The notes: generated by a model from the sequence alone, not told the origin. A DNA stretch of 64,000 nucleotides from Cristatella mucedo (GCA_009760855.2 WPIO01000060.1:2035501-2099500); one strand, 5' to 3'; counted from the stretch's first letter, positions 32,218 to 44,371 are shown. Program-made: numbers and translations.

Positions 32218-33300
32218 TAAAATAATAATAATGCACTTGATAAAGCGCCCTCAGAGAACTCAATCTCTTTTGAGGCGCTTTACATATGATGCAAAGAGAA
32301 ACACGATTGAATGGTGAGTGATATCATGCTTGATAAACAACCTGAATAACATTGTCAAAGGTGACATGCACAGTGTCAGCTTGTGAGTGTGGTTAGCCGA
32401 AGCATGCACAGTATCAGCACACATAAGCACATGAAGGACGAATCACATGGACCCACCAAATGCTGTCCTAAATAGGTATGGTTTAAAGTTTTTTTTAAAT
32501 GTGGTCAAGTCAACGGATGCTCTGACACAAGTCAGGAATGATTTTTAGGCTTTGAGAGCTTACGAACTAAGTGCACGGTCTCTAAAGGATTTGAGGTTTG
32601 TATGAGGTATTTCTAGACTGTTGGATTCCGAAAAGCGGGTGGTACGATGCTTGGCCTAATGGGGTAGTTTATCTGAGAGATAGGCTGGAGCCAAAGAATT
32701 AAGTGACCTAAAATTCAGCAAATAAACCTTTAAGTCAATCCGTTGCTTGACTGGTTGCCAATGCCGGTAGGTGAGAAGTGGTGTAATGTGGCAACTGCGA
32801 CGCTCACGACAGACATGCCTAGCTGTAGAGTTTTGCACAAACTGTATGCAGCTATTTGCACATGGTGGTAGGCCAGTAAGCTGTGAGCTACAGAAGTCAA
32901 GACGGGATGTCACAAATGCATGGACCAACTTAGACGTAATATCCTCATCTAAACAAGCCCGAATTTTAGCAATGTTATGTATCTGAAAGTAGGCAGACCT
33001 GATCGTGGAGCTGATGTGATCGTCTAACGAGAGGTCAGTTTGAAACATGGCACCTAGATTTCGAGCTGATTCAACAGGAGATATACTCGCAGAGCCAATT
33101 TTCAGCATCAGCCTTTCCAATTTCTGAATCACACTGGATATCCCCATTACTAATAAGTTAGTTTTTATATAAATTTAACTATAGAAAGTTTGCTCTCATC
33201 CGTGTGCGGATGTCATGAATACAAGCAGCAAGTGGAAAAAGGTTCACTTAGTTCTCTGACCGAGCTATTACAATGTATCGTAATTTTGTAACTACTATTG
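32218..33300 (-). mobile_element. LINE-A, 5'-truncated copy
   Basis: An (AAT)n tail at 32218-32232, hairpin and 3' UTR, then a minus-strand frame at 33147-32656 with SLDDHISSTIRSAYFQIHN, ACLDEDITSKLVHAFVTSR and CRERRSCHITPLL. The upstream limit is near 33250-33300. Internal breaks disrupt the end of the ORF. Confidence 0.8.
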
Positions 33301-33509
33301 CCTGAGCTCACGTTAAGCCTTCTTCGATGCACCAGGTCGGCTTCAAGACTATTGCGATTGGACGTGTAAGCTTTGGCTTAGAGATACTGGGCCAACGATG
33401 CTGCAAGCTATCGCACAATTTCGTAGACAGTCACAGCGAAGATAGCACCGGAATATCTGAAGGTATGACGGAGAAGTCATGGCCGCTGTCTAGTGTAGGG
33501 ATAAAAGAT

Positions 33510-33690
33510 TATGATAAAATTCATGAGAAATAGCTGTCTTGTTTGATCGGAATTTGAACTTCAGAACAAGGTCACTCGCTGCCTCCTTGAATGAGGACGT
33601 TGAGATGCAAAATGGACCCTAGGGATAGGATTCCAGAGAGTTTCTGCCATCCTTTGGATGACCTCCCTGGTATTTTCAGTCTCGTTTACA
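33510..33690 (-). mobile_element. LINE-A upstream-region fragment
   Basis: Resembles 24365-24530 (a TTTGATCGGnATnTGAACTT block and a GACnTCCCTGnTnTT block), the region just 5' of the RT domain in LINE-A. It may belong to the copy at 32218-33300 with an intervening deletion or insertion. Confidence 0.45.
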
Positions 33691-33959
33691 AAGAAGCTTT
33701 TTGAGGCAATCAGCTAGATCCTCACAAAGAGAAATATAAAGGGAGGTATTTTGCTGGCCAATTATGAGAAGTCGCACCCCATAGATTCTAATGGCTTGGC
33801 CGAATTGCTTTTGGCCTGAATGCCTGCCTCCATGAAGCCCCCTCCGATTAAAATGATTGCTCGGTCGCAACTTGTGACCTTTGGAAGATTTCCCGAGGTT
33901 TCTGCCTGTCATGTGGTTACCTTTATAACGTCTAATAAAAAAAGAATTCGTCACCTAGA

Positions 33960-34190
33960 AAATGGGTTGGTCGTGAGCTGCTTCATCGGTGCTACTCAAT
34001 ACCTTGACTGCTCTCATGACTCTGCTATGCTTCCCACTTTCTCTTTGTTGCGTGAGTCGAAGTCTGTTGGCTACCGAATGCGTACCGAAAGCCGCTTAGG
34101 CTGTGAGTGCGCTACATAAAAATCTTCTGTGTAGAACTCACCTAGTCTTTATTGCTTTGTGGAGTTACAGACGGTAATACATTAATTCAC
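33960..34190 (+). mobile_element. LINE-B 3' end
   Basis: Encodes the tail of the LINE-B ORF (the CSHDSAMLPTFSLLRESKSVGYRM frame), then the 3' UTR ending near CAGACGGTAATACATTAATTC. Confidence 0.75.
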
Positions 34191-34239
34191 ATAACATTTT
34201 ACCCGAGTCATTCAATTCGGCCATCGTTAGACTGATACT

Positions 34240-34865
34240 TGAAGAGCCTGTATTATATGCACAGGTCTTTGAAAAATATCACCCGTTTCTCTAATGGCTT
34301 TTATTGTCAGAGATACTTAAAAAAGTTGTCACTAAGCTGCTTATTGCATATATTGAAAAGAATAAGGCGAACTTTCAGGTAGATTTTACCCTGGATTCAA
34401 GCAGTAGCTTTTACTGAAACTGCGCTTCTCCTTGTAACAAATGCAATGCTATGCAGCAACGATGACAGGAATGTAACTGCTCTAGCACTTCTAGATTTAT
34501 CAAATGCTTTTGACACCGCTGATCGTGATATCCTAATTTAAAGATCAAAAACGGTGGTTGATCTGGCAGACGAGACACTGGCGTGGATTAAATCTTAATT
34601 TTCCGATTGTGTTCTATCTCTTCATGTGTGGGTCAGTTTCCATCCACCAGAACAGTTGCCTGTGGAGTCCTTCAAGAATCAGTCCTCGGTCGAGTGCCAT
34701 TCTCCATTTATAGCCAACCCCTGGGTAAAGTTATACAGACATACAGAATTGAATATCACTTTAATTCTAAGGAAGATTAACTGAAATTATAGTTCAAGCC
34801 ATCGGGATCTTCTTTAGCGAATGAAAAGCCTATGCTTGCATCACCGTCATTGATTCTGGTTGTCG
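34240..34865 (+). mobile_element. LINE-B RT fragment
   Basis: Broken plus-strand frames include [19 protein letters not shown] near 34480-34540 and a decayed region at 34600-34800. No intact catalytic box. It abuts a LINE-B copy in the opposite orientation. Confidence 0.65.
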
Positions 34866-34879
34866 GAAAATATTTTTTA

Positions 34880-35947
34880 AACTGAACGACAGTAAATGTA
34901 ATGGATCTCCCTCTGTAACTCCACAAAGCCGTAAAGACTAAGTGGGTGTTAAACAGGAGAGTTTTGCAAATCGCACTCACGGCCTAAGCGGCTTTCGGTA
35001 CACCTTCGGTTGTAACAGACTTCATCTCACTCAATAAAGAGATTGTGGGAAGAAGAGCAGAGACATAAGAGCAGTTCAGACAGTGAGTAGCATGGAAGTT
35101 GCAGGACCGCCGAAAAGGATGAGCCACAGTCGACAGCGGGAGAGTAGTTGTCGTTGCATACGAATTGATGAAGCGAATCCCACAGTCTAGGACTTTGAGA
35201 TCTATAGTTTCTGTCACCAACTGTCTTTAAGCAGAGGAATTTAATAACTACTTTATTGCCCATGCAGGACCTGAGGGCACGAGAAGGCTAAAACTAGTGC
35301 AGCAGTTCAGCTAAGTGTAGAGGAGCCAAGCCGTGGATGGGTCTTGTAGGTCGGTATAAGAACTTTGCTCTATATCTGTTGATCAAGCGACAGCCATCCT
35401 AGCCCTGTTAACAAAGGAGACGGGTGGTAAAACCTCTGGGACTTTAAAAATAGCCTTGCAGCCATATTCATAGCCAGCTGCGGTGGCCTAGTTGCTCTCT
35501 TTGGCAGCCCAGCCAATAGGGAATTACAATAATCAAGCTGAGAAAGAACTAAGGAGCTAGTAATATTGTTTGCAAGCTACTGTGGAAGACAGCTCCTAAT
35601 CTTAGATAGGGATTGGACGTGATGGCACATTGTAGAAATTGTCTTCTCAATGAAGCTTTTAAAATTGAGGCAGCTCTCGAAAACGACACCTAAATGTCGA
35701 GTACTTGGTGACGGCCCCACGACAGCATCACCTATTAGGAAATCGAAGCATTTAAAACCTACCACACGCTTAAGGTGTCCTGTCAGCAGCAGTTCGGTTT
35801 TATCGTCATTTAGTTTTCAAAAGTTGTTCAACATACGGGATCTAATATCGGCAGGGCAAGCGTTCAGTTGATTAGTTGCTGCAGCCGATTCCGGCGGTTT
35901 GAATGACAAATACAGCTGAGTATCGTCGGCATAGAATTGACATCATA
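34880..35947 (-). mobile_element. LINE-B, minus-strand copy with surviving YADD box
   Basis: From the 3' end at 34880 upward: the 3' UTR, C-terminal frames (35263-34984), the LGVVFESCLNFKSFIEKT block (35765-35577), and near 35945-35890 a QFYADDTQLYLSFK stretch. The four codons of YADD lie at 35933-35922. Other parts are broken by stops. The 5' limit is at about 35947, where a plus-strand LINE-B copy begins. Confidence 0.8.
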
Positions 35948-35949
35948 TT

Positions 35950-36665
35950 TCATGGGTCTTGACTGAACAGCTGCTATTAGGACACCATAATTGTTTTGCT
36001 AGACAAATAGGCTTTGCTCTTATAACAGGTGATTCTGCCGTGCAGCCATCACCATTTGCTCCTAATTTTTTGTGTCATTTTTGGCAACTGCTTAAATTTT
36101 GGCAACTTTGGTAAAAAGACTAATTACATAGCTAGAGTTCGTTTACGACGATTATCTAAGATTAGGAACTTTCTTCCAAGGTATCTTGCGAAACATTTAA
36201 ATAGCTCCAGAGTTCTGTCAAGGCCATATTATCGTAATTCACTTTTAGGTAGCTAAACTGCTGCATCAGTTTCAGCCTCTTTGCGCCCTCAGGTTCTGTG
36301 TGGACAATAAAGTAGCTGTCCCATTCATTCGCTTAAAGACCGTTGGCGACAAAAGCTTTAGCTCTGCAGGTCCTAGACTGTGGAACTCGCTTCCATAATT
36401 CTTATGCAAGGACACCTTTTCTCCTGCAGCCGACTATGGCTCATCCTATTTAGTGGTCCTAAGCTGCTACTTCCATGCTACTCACGCCCTGAACTGCTCT
36501 TCTGACTCTGCTATGCGTCTTACTTATTCTTTGTTGCGTGAGACGAAGTCTTTTGGCTACCGAATGCGTACCGAAAGAAGCTTAGGCTGTGAGTGCGCTA
36601 TAAAAAACTTTCCTGCGTAACACCCACATGGTCTTTATGACTTTGAGGAGTTACAGACGGAGATA
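35950..36665 (+). mobile_element. LINE-B, plus-strand copy
   Basis: Starts near the LLLGHHN...GFALITGD region, loses the middle, and resumes at 36245 with the C-terminal region (GPRLWNSLP, SAMRL) and a 3' end at about 36665. It is head-to-head with 34880-35947. Confidence 0.75.
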
Positions 36666-37285
36666 CATAGCTGAGCTGCAGCAAAAGTTTTTGCTGCCAC
36701 AGTTGGTTAGGAATACGGTTGTAAGGCTGGATTTCAAATCTCATATGTTTGACCTTGTATCTCGTATCATAAAAGAACTAAAATTGTTGCCGGTTGACCG
36801 CAGGATACTGAGCGACGTTTTTGCGCTCACCCGCAAGGCTACCTAAGGATTGGCTTTTTCATATCTAAATGAACTGCCCCTAAAAATCTTGCTTAATAGT
36901 GCCCTCGGATACAGTACCGACGATAAATTAGCTGTCCCATTCCTCTCCTTAAAGGCCGTTGGCGACAAGAGCTATTGCTCTGCAGTTCCTAAACTATGAA
37001 AATCATTTCCACGATTCTTACTCAAGAACAACTCATCTCCTGTTAATGACTATGGCAAATCCTTACCAGCCGTCCAAAGCTGCTACGTCCATGCTACTCA
37101 TTACCTCAACCCCTATCCTGACTCAGCTATACTTCTCATTTGTGATTTATTTTACGAGATGAAGTGTTTCAACTTGAGAATGCGTACCGAAACCCCTTAA
37201 GCAGTGAGTGGGCTATACTGAACTTTCCTGTGTAAAGCTCACATTGTCTTTGTGGTGCTGTGGAGCTACAGATCGAGATACATAC
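36666..37285 (+). mobile_element. LINE-B, more diverged plus-strand copy
   Basis: Follows the previous 3' end directly. Shows the LLPVDRRILSDVFALTRKAT block (36785-36845), a decayed C-terminus and a 3' end with GTGGAGCTACAGATCGAGAT near 37260. It is older than its left neighbour, judging by divergence. Confidence 0.65.
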
Positions 37286-37299
37286 CTATGTTCTCTGTC

Positions 37300-38438
37300 C
37301 TGGATTACAATGCAAAGATCTGCTGCTTCCATGCAAGATTACCGTTATAAATATGTAATTACCCTCAGGTTATGTCCCAGCACTCTTCAAAAAGGCTGTG
37401 GTCATACAACTACTCAAGACAGCAACGATAAAATGAAAGAACTTGAGCAGGGTCAGCCCAGTCTTCCTTCTACCGTTCCCAGCAAATGCACTACGAGTCA
37501 CGGCAGACCAGCTGAACTCACGTGTTGAAGCTTTAAGCCTTGCTTGTAAGTTGCAGTCTGGTTTTAGGGCCAATCAGTTGACAGAATCTGAATTCACTGT
37601 AATTTACAATGACAACTTTTGTAACGGAGACTTATATCAGCTCCACGGTCAAATCTGCCTATTTTCAGCTTCATAACATTGCTAACATTCAGGCTTGTTT
37701 AGATAAGGATACCACGTCTAAGTTGATCCATGCATTTGTGACATCCCGAATCGATTTCTGCAACTCAATAATTACTGGCCTACCGGCATGTGCGATCAGG
37801 CGATTGCAGCTGGTGCTAAACTCTGCAGCTAGGCTTGTCTGTCGTGAGCGTCGCAGTTGCCACAGTGCTACACTTTTTGCCGACCTGCACTGGCTACCAG
37901 TCAAGCAATGGATTGACTTCGAGGTTTTGTCGCTCACTTTTAGGTCCCTTAATTCTTTGGCTCCAGCCTATCTCTAACATATATTTCCCCATCAGGCCAA
38001 TCATCGTGCTACCCGCTTTTCGGAATCCAACAGTCTAAAAATACCTCGTACTAACCTCAAATAATTTGGAGACCGTGCATTTAGTTCGTATGCTCCCAAA
38101 GCCTGGAAGTCCCTCCCGACTCGCATCAGAACATCCCCTGTCCTGACCACATTTAAAAAGAACTTAAAAACACCTATTTAGGACAGCATTTAGTAGGTCC
38201 CGGTGATTCGTCCTTCATGAGCTTATGCGTGCTGACACTGTGCGTGCTACCACTAACCACATTTGCATGATGACCCTGTGCATGTCACCCCTAACTATGT
38301 TATTCATTTTGTTTGTTTATCAAGCATGATATTACTAAACATTCAATTGCATTTCCCTTTGCAGCAAATTTAAAGCGCCTAGAAAACGATTGAGTTATCT
38401 GAGGGCACGTTATCAAGTGCATTGTTATTATTATTAAT
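37300..38438 (+). mobile_element. LINE-A, internally deleted copy
   Basis: Starts with ALFKKAVV and QLLKTA (37380-37430), SGFRANQLTESEFTV (37558-37602), then jumps near 37605 to the ISSTVKSAYFQLHNIAN region. The deletion removes the whole catalytic RT core. The C-terminal region is well preserved (FVTSRIDFCNSIITGLPACA), then the 3' UTR, hairpin and (ATT)n tail at 38420-38435. Confidence 0.8.
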
Positions 38439-38439
38439 A

Positions 38440-38960
38440 TATCGAGTACCTCTCCTCGTTTTGCTCGATCGTTTGGCAGTTTTTGATTCTATCGATCAAA
38501 GATTCATTACTGATAGTCTCGCAGCATTTATGGACATTACTGGCATTGTTTCGCAAAATTTCAGGTTTTATCTCAGTGGGAGACTTCAGAATTATTATGC
38601 GAATGTGCAAATGTGATCCGAGATGCCACTGGTATACTGGGTATCTCAAGGCTCTGTGCTTAGTCTTGTGCCCGCTCTTTCCATGGTGCACGCCTCCTTC
38701 TTGCCGAAGTGAATGCAAGGCATAATCTAGTTTTTCACTTCGATGTAGATGACACTCAGTTATACCCTTGCTTTGACACCACTCAGCACTACAGCACCTA
38801 GAATTCTCAGAACTTCCTTGCTGGATGAATTGAATATATCAGCATATGGATAGCAGCAAACGTTCACTAGTTAAATTATGATAAAACCAACTTATCAGTT
38901 TCGGGCAAACCAAGTGTGATTCATTAATTGGAAAAGATAAAGATCAGAATTGGCTCTGGT
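38440..38960 (+). mobile_element. LINE-A RT core fragment
   Basis: Begins at LLVLLDRLAVFDSID (38440-38490) and includes a decayed catalytic block, FHFDVDDTQLYPCFD, at about 38730-38775. It starts directly at the tail of the preceding copy and covers the part that copy has lost. Confidence 0.7.
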
Positions 38961-39014
38961 AGAATATTTGTTGTTGCATAGGCTGGTAATACAAGTGTCC
39001 TGTTCAAATGTTAT

Positions 39015-39584
39015 AATAACTCAAACAATGCATTTTTAAAGCGACCTCAGAGAACTCATCTCTTTCTAGGCGCTTTACATTTGCTGCAACGGGAAACGTG
39101 ATTAAATGGCAAGTAATATCATACTTGATAAGCTAAATGCCAAACATGGTTAGGGGTGACGTGCCCACGGTTTTTGTCAGCAGGAATAAACTGATTAAGG
39201 ACGAACCACCGGTACCCACGAAAAGCTATCCTAAATAGGTGCGTTTTTTAAGTTATTTTTAATTGTGATCAATTCAGGGGATGTTGTGACACAATTCGGA
39301 AGTGAGTTCCAGGTTATGAGAGAAGACATACTAAATGCACGGTATCCAATGGATTTGAGGTTTGTACGAGTTGCTGGTAAGCTTTAAGATTCTGAAAAGT
39401 GGTAGGTACGATGCTTGGCCGGTGGGGGAGTAGATCTGACAGATGGGCTGTAACCAGAGAAGGAAGTGACCTAAAAGTGACCGACGAAATCCTGAAGTCG
39501 ATCCAAAGCTTAACTGGTAGCCAGTGAAGGTCGGCCAGAAGTGGTGTGAAGCGGCAACTGCGATGCTCGCGTCAAACAAGCTGC
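39015..39584 (-). mobile_element. LINE-A 3' region
   Basis: Hairpin region (AAAGCGACCTCAGAGAACTC), 3' UTR and a degraded C-terminal ORF up to about 39580, where it meets a SINE. Confidence 0.75.
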
Positions 39585-39775
39585 ATTGGTGAGCTGGGAT
39601 GGCACGCTTGTTAAGGTGGCTCTTGTCACTACCTCTTTCCCCAGGTTATCGGGTCAATTTCTCCAGGGATTATTTTTTTTATCGCCACTGCAAGCGTTGG
39701 TGATAGCCCTCAAGGCTCTTCTCCCGCTATACAGGTATAGCATGTTAAATCAGCTAGTATTTTTATTGCATGGCT
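39585..39775 (+). mobile_element. tRNA-derived SINE (family T)
   Basis: GGTGAGCTGGGATGGCACGC start (A-box region), TTATCGCCACTGCAAGCG body and GTTAAATCAGCTAGTATT 3' end. It sits between two LINE-A pieces of opposite orientation. Confidence 0.7.
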
Positions 39776-39777
39776 AA

Positions 39778-40345
39778 AACTCCGGCTTGTTTAGACAGGG
39801 ATCTCACTTTTGAATAGATGCATGCATTTGGAACATCCTATCTTTACTTCTGTGACTCATTGCTTGCTGGTCTACATGCAAGCCCAATCGGGTGCTTTAA
39901 TCTTACGCCAAACTCTGAAGCTAGGATTCTCTGTCGTCAGCGTCGCTGTCGCCTTATCAAGCCATTCTCGCGGACCTACAATGACTCTCAGCCAAGTTAC
40001 GCATTGACTGGAAGGTTTTGCCGCTCACTTTCAGGTCATATCATTGGTTATCCCCAGCCTTCACATCAGATTTACTACCCACCCGACTAAGCAGCGAACC
40101 GTCGGCTTTCCGAAATCTAATCGTGTACCTATATCCCGTACGAACCTCCATCTTATGCTGCCACTAACCACATTTGCATGCAGACCCAGTGCATGTCACC
40201 CCTAACCATGTTATTCATTTTTTATCTAGCTTGATTTTACTCACCATTCAATTGCATTTCCCTTTGCAGCAAATGTAAAGCGCCTAGAGAGAGATTAAGT
40301 TCTCTGACGGTGCTTTATCAAGTGCATTATTATTATATTAATATT
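39778..40345 (+). mobile_element. LINE-A 3' region with small deletion
   Basis: Starts in the ACLDRDLTF region, has a degraded C-terminus, and skips the end of the ORF near 40152. The 3' UTR, hairpin and an (ATT)n tail at 40325-40345 follow. Confidence 0.75.
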
Positions 40346-40349
40346 ATCA

Positions 40350-40585
40350 TTTGAAGACCGTGCCTTTATATCGTATGCTACCAAAGCCTGGAACTCACTC
40401 CCGACTTGTATCACGACAACTCCCGACTTACCACATTTGAAAATAAACTGAAAACGTATCTATTTATCACAGTATTTAGCGGGTCCATGTGATTCGTCCT
40501 TTGTTTGCTTTGAGGTGCTTACACGGCACAGGTTACCACTAGTTATATTTGCATGATCTTCCTGCGAATGTCACCTCTAACCCAG
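40350..40585 (+). mobile_element. LINE-A fragment (ORF end and 3' UTR)
   Basis: Encodes a KAWNSLPT-like stretch and the last ORF residues, then the 3' UTR to about 40585, without hairpin or tail. A compatible tail lies at 40885-40970 after about 300 bases of unrelated GC-richer sequence, which may be an insertion. Confidence 0.6.
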
Positions 40586-40884
40586 ATGAGTTGATTGTCA
40601 TTGAGCATGTTACCACGGAATATTACGTCAGAGCTGAAGCCGGAGAGTAGCAGGGTTGAAAGCTGTCACACCTAGCCTGGTTGGTCAAAGCATAGTCTGA
40701 TACCCGATCGGGCTGACAGGGGTCGAGCTTTTGCAGTGGCTGTACCGTCTGTGGTTGGCGAGGCTAAGCGACACTACAGGCGCCGAGGGGGGGGACGTGC
40801 CATCACACCCCCTTTACAGGGGTCCCTCTCAAGACCCTCTTGCTACACCAATACTCCAATCCTGGCTCTTTGCCTCTCCATTTA

Positions 40885-40970
40885 ATCACGCTTGCTTTGC
40901 GGTAAACGTAAAATACTTATAAAGAGATTGAGTTCTCTGGGGTATTAAAGCAAAATTATAATTATTTTTA
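40885..40970 (+). mobile_element. LINE-A 3' tail
   Basis: TTTGCGGTAAACGTAAAATAC, AGAGATTGAGTTCTCTGG, GGTATTA and an ATT-rich tail. The stem bases differ from the consensus but still pair (AATAC/GTATT). Confidence 0.55.
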
Positions 40971-41109
40971 TGATAACTCTGTTTTGAGTCTGACTGGGAG
41001 TACTTAAGTGATCGAGTTAAGAAGAAACCCTGGATTTTTTAAGCTCCCGATGTAAACTCGAAGGAATTGTTTGAAATTTACTAAATCTTCCTTAGATCAC
41101 AACTTCTGA

Positions 41110-42010
41110 AAACGGTGCTCAAGCCTAGCACTTAACACGGTGCATCTTTTGAAGATTGTATGTATTTGGAAGGAATACCTACGACTGTGTCAACGGAAAG
41201 ATTATACGGGAGCATGCTTGTCAAGAGCACTCCTAACTGTCAAGCTCCCTGCATCAGTGAGGGCATCAAGGATGTCGGTCGTGTCTGATAGCAGATCACG
41301 AAGACCAGAATCACATACAAATTTCAAAATTTGGTCTTAGTCAATGCCATTTCAAGTTACGTTTCTGGACAAATTTGACATCTCTTGACATCACGTACGA
41401 CGGAACAGAGACAGTAAACGTGAAAGACCAACGATCCGAAATGGCCAAAGGGTACACAACAAGGTCAATTCATCAGACCACCATAGTGACAAAGGGATGG
41501 ATGATGTGATACGTTTAACTTTGTGAACTATATACGATAATACGATAATATTAATACGATACACCAAGATGAGTGATACGTTTAACTTTGTGAACTAAAC
41601 CAATGTTCTTCATGCAGTTCAGAAATGAGCGGAGATGGCCGTTTTTACGAGTTGTCAACGTGAATGTTGAAGTCTTCTGCAGTCAGCAACGGCCTTCCAT
41701 ACGCAAATACTTTAGTCAGTTACTTCGAAAAATCCTCAGTGAACAAGTTTTGATAATTTGGTTGTAACAAGGTTAGACAGCCTGACGGAGGTCGGTGGAT
41801 CTCGGCAGCGATATGTACGGTCTACGATACGACCGAAACAGATGAACTTAAATGCTGATGATACACTATTTTTCTCGTCCGGTTGGATAGTGTTAAGTTG
41901 GTGCGAGCAGTCGAGCACAGCTAAAGACAGAGTCGACAATCCGGCAGGCAATGCATTAGCGTACGCAGGAAGCCACTCGATTGCACTCAACTGTCGTGGC
42001 TGATCCTGGC
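41110..42010 (-). mobile_element. LINE endonuclease-domain fragment
   Basis: Minus-strand frames resemble the apurinic-type endonuclease of LINEs. The frame at 41990-41736 includes an RDPPTSVRLSNLVTTKLS region. Near 41705-41600 there is LLTAEDFNIHVD, matching the GDFNIHVD core motif of the family. Near 41290-41210 there is a TTDILDALTDA...VRSALDKHAP stretch typical of the region after the endonuclease. It is disrupted by stops and by a 25-base direct repeat. Probably the 5' part of LINE-A or LINE-B, but I cannot say which. Confidence 0.65.
41506..41597. repeat. 25-base direct repeat with TACGATAA spacer
   Basis: GTGATACGTTTAACTTTGTG and the next five bases recur after 67 bases (41506-41530 and 41573-41597). 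The spacer contains repeated (A)TACGATAA units. It is a local duplication inside the LINE endonuclease fragment. Confidence 0.85.
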
Positions 42011-42109
42011 CTGAGAGTATCTGAAAAGGTATAATTGGGTCAGCTGTTCCTCTTCGTCCACTTCCGCCGACGTCCTAGGCTATGGCTCTACAGTGGGTCC
42101 CAGAAGTGT

Positions 42110-42650
42110 CTGAAAGCGTATTAATATTAATGTCATGTCAGCATATGTCGTGATGCAAATGGCTAGAGAGTTCCAATTTTAGGTGCATGTGAACTAGAGG
42201 CACGGTCCCCAAGGGATTTGAGGAAAGCGCGAGGTATAGGTATATTGGTGAGCCGTGATGGCACACAGGTAAGGCGGTTGCTTTCACGACCTCGGTCCCG
42301 AGGTCGTGTGTTAGATTCCAGCGGTGGGCGATTCTTTATCGCCACTGCAAGTGGTGGTGATAGCCGTAAAGGCTCTTCTGTCGCTATACAAAAGAGGCTG
42401 TTCAATCAGCTAGGATTTTTAAATGATTAGATCCTTAAAGTTTGGTGGTGGAATTTTTAGCCTGGTGAGGGGTAGATCTGATAGATAAGCTGGAGCCAAA
42501 GAATGAAAGGGCCTGAAAGTGAGTGAAAAAACCTTGAACTCGATGCCTTGCTCTACTGGGAGCCAGTGCAGGTCGGTGAGAAATGGTGTGATGTGGCAAC
42601 TGCCAAGCACACGAAAAACAAGCCTTGCTGCAGAGTTTTCCACTGTGGCA
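42110..42650 (-). mobile_element. LINE-A C-terminal region, split by a SINE
   Basis: Left part 42120-42245 and right part 42422-42650 form one LINE-A C-terminus in minus orientation (AARLVFRVLGSCHITPFLTD and SLAPAYLSDL), interrupted by the SINE-T copy at 42246-42421. Confidence 0.75.
42246..42421 (+). mobile_element. tRNA-derived SINE (family T), inserted in LINE-A
   Basis: GGTGAGCCGTGATGGCACAC head, degenerate B box (GTTAGATTCC), TTATCGCCACTGCAAGTGG body and TCAGCTAGGATTTTTA end. Clearly nested, so younger than the LINE-A copy. Confidence 0.8.
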
Positions 42651-42719
42651 TGGTTGATGCTTTGTATGTTGTCAGCCGAAGCCTTGTCAGCTACATGTCT
42701 GGGAATATTATATAATTAA

Positions 42720-43900
42720 TTTATGCAATATAACGCTCGGATGTATAACATATGGTCCCGTCAGGCAAATTTTGGCGAATTACCTCAACTTGGGGGATTG
42801 CATGCAGGCAACTGGAGGGCAGCAAGAAGAATATAGTCCGCTTAACAGAAAACTTGCTTGTAATGCTACTGGTTACCATACTCTAAACCTACTGGTAATT
42901 AGTAATATCACATAATCGTGAACTTTCCAAATTAAGGCAGCCAAAAGTACGGTTTTCATATCTCTTTTGTGAAAAGGCATACATTATCAGTGGGTGATCA
43001 GTGTTTAATTATGTAAGCGGTTGAAAACGATCAACATTTATTCAAGTGAAACGACTCAACGCCTAACAGATATTCTCTTGTATGCTTTAAATTCTCCTTA
43101 GACAAATGAATGTTTTGCTATTTGCTATCTATGTTCTCATGCAATCTTCGAGAATTGTTAACTAGGCTACAGCCACAAGCTGTCGGCAGTAGTTTCTTTA
43201 GTAAGAGGCGGCTCCTACAGCTCCTAAATGCAGTAACTTACGTTGATTAAGCTTAAACAGCAGCACTTATGGTTTTCCTAGTGAAATCAGCATTTATTTT
43301 GCGTCTATATGCTTTGCTGGCACAAATATGTACGGTGTAGTATATTTTAATTGGATAATTCATTCCAGCTGGTGCCCATCAGTTTCTTTCCAATTGCTTT
43401 AGAATACTAACCTAGCCGTAAGACCTGTTAGTTTTTGCATCCTCTATCGCCTCGATATCACTCAATCTTAGCAAAGGATGCATCTGAGTTAAAAATATTT
43501 CTCTCGGTCTTAGATCACTCTGATTAAAGAGCACAAATATACATTTAGTTCTCTATGGGCACTTTTAAGACTGTGATCCTTAACATAAAAACGTGACCGC
43601 CACAGAAGCCTGTCAATACCTTCATAAATACCGTCATGCCTTCTTAATAAGGAAGGGCCGAGTATTAAGCTTTCCCCCTAAGGCTTTGATTAACTTCAGC
43701 ACACACGTGCGTATCTTCTTTTTAGTATTAGGGCAGGCGCGAGAAATCCACGCAGGATGAAATTGAGTTGAGACACAATCTCGTCGTCGGTGACGTCGCC
43801 AGCTGTTCTGTTTCCGAGTGATTTGCATAGATTACCGTGACTATGCCCAAGTGGCTTAAATAGCCGTGCCCTTCGGGGTCATGCCCCGCATGAAACTACC
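42720..43900. other. Unassigned AT-rich stretch
   Basis: No gene, repeat or structured feature recognised. Confidence 0.4.
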
Positions 43901-43921
43901 GGATGGTACTCCTGCATTCTG

Positions 43922-44006
43922 GTCAGACCATCACGATAACGTACTTGTCGTCAGACCATCGTGATAACATACTAGTGGTCTGACTATCATAATAACGTAC
44001 TCCTAC
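43922..44006. repeat. Three-unit 28-base tandem repeat
   Basis: Units at 43922-43949, 43950-43977 and 43978-44006 share GTCnGACnATC...ATAACnTACT. A small minisatellite. Confidence 0.8.
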
Positions 44007-44371
44007 AAGTTTCTCTAAGCATTACCATAACTGTAGTCATTGTTTCTCTAGCAGCAAGTTTGGAAGCACCTGTATGCAGATGTTGTTTTTTGGGTTCGAA
44101 GAAAAGACTTGCGTTGCAATTAATTTGCATACCGGAGGCTATGAATAAGAAAAATTGAGTATTACGTGATACTTAGTTGGATGCAGACAGATGCACCTTT
44201 TACTTGCAAGGCTGTACATATTGCAGCGTAAATTTTCATGGGTAAATATATTTTCTAGTAAATGCAGTTTGTAATTTTCGACCAAAGAAATCCAATATGT
44301 TTTACGATGACGTTTAGTCCGAAGTGTTTCATATTTTTTTCTCGCTGAACCGATAACCTCATTTCGCTTGG

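Noticed and set aside
34240-35947. 5'-inversion (twin priming) of a single LINE-B
   Set aside because: Twin priming would invert the 5' part at the end away from the tail. Here the opposite-strand piece lies next to the tail, so separate insertions fit better.
43922-44006. CRISPR-like array
   Set aside because: The three 28-base units are directly adjacent with no spacers and diverge from each other; it is a minisatellite in a eukaryotic genome.
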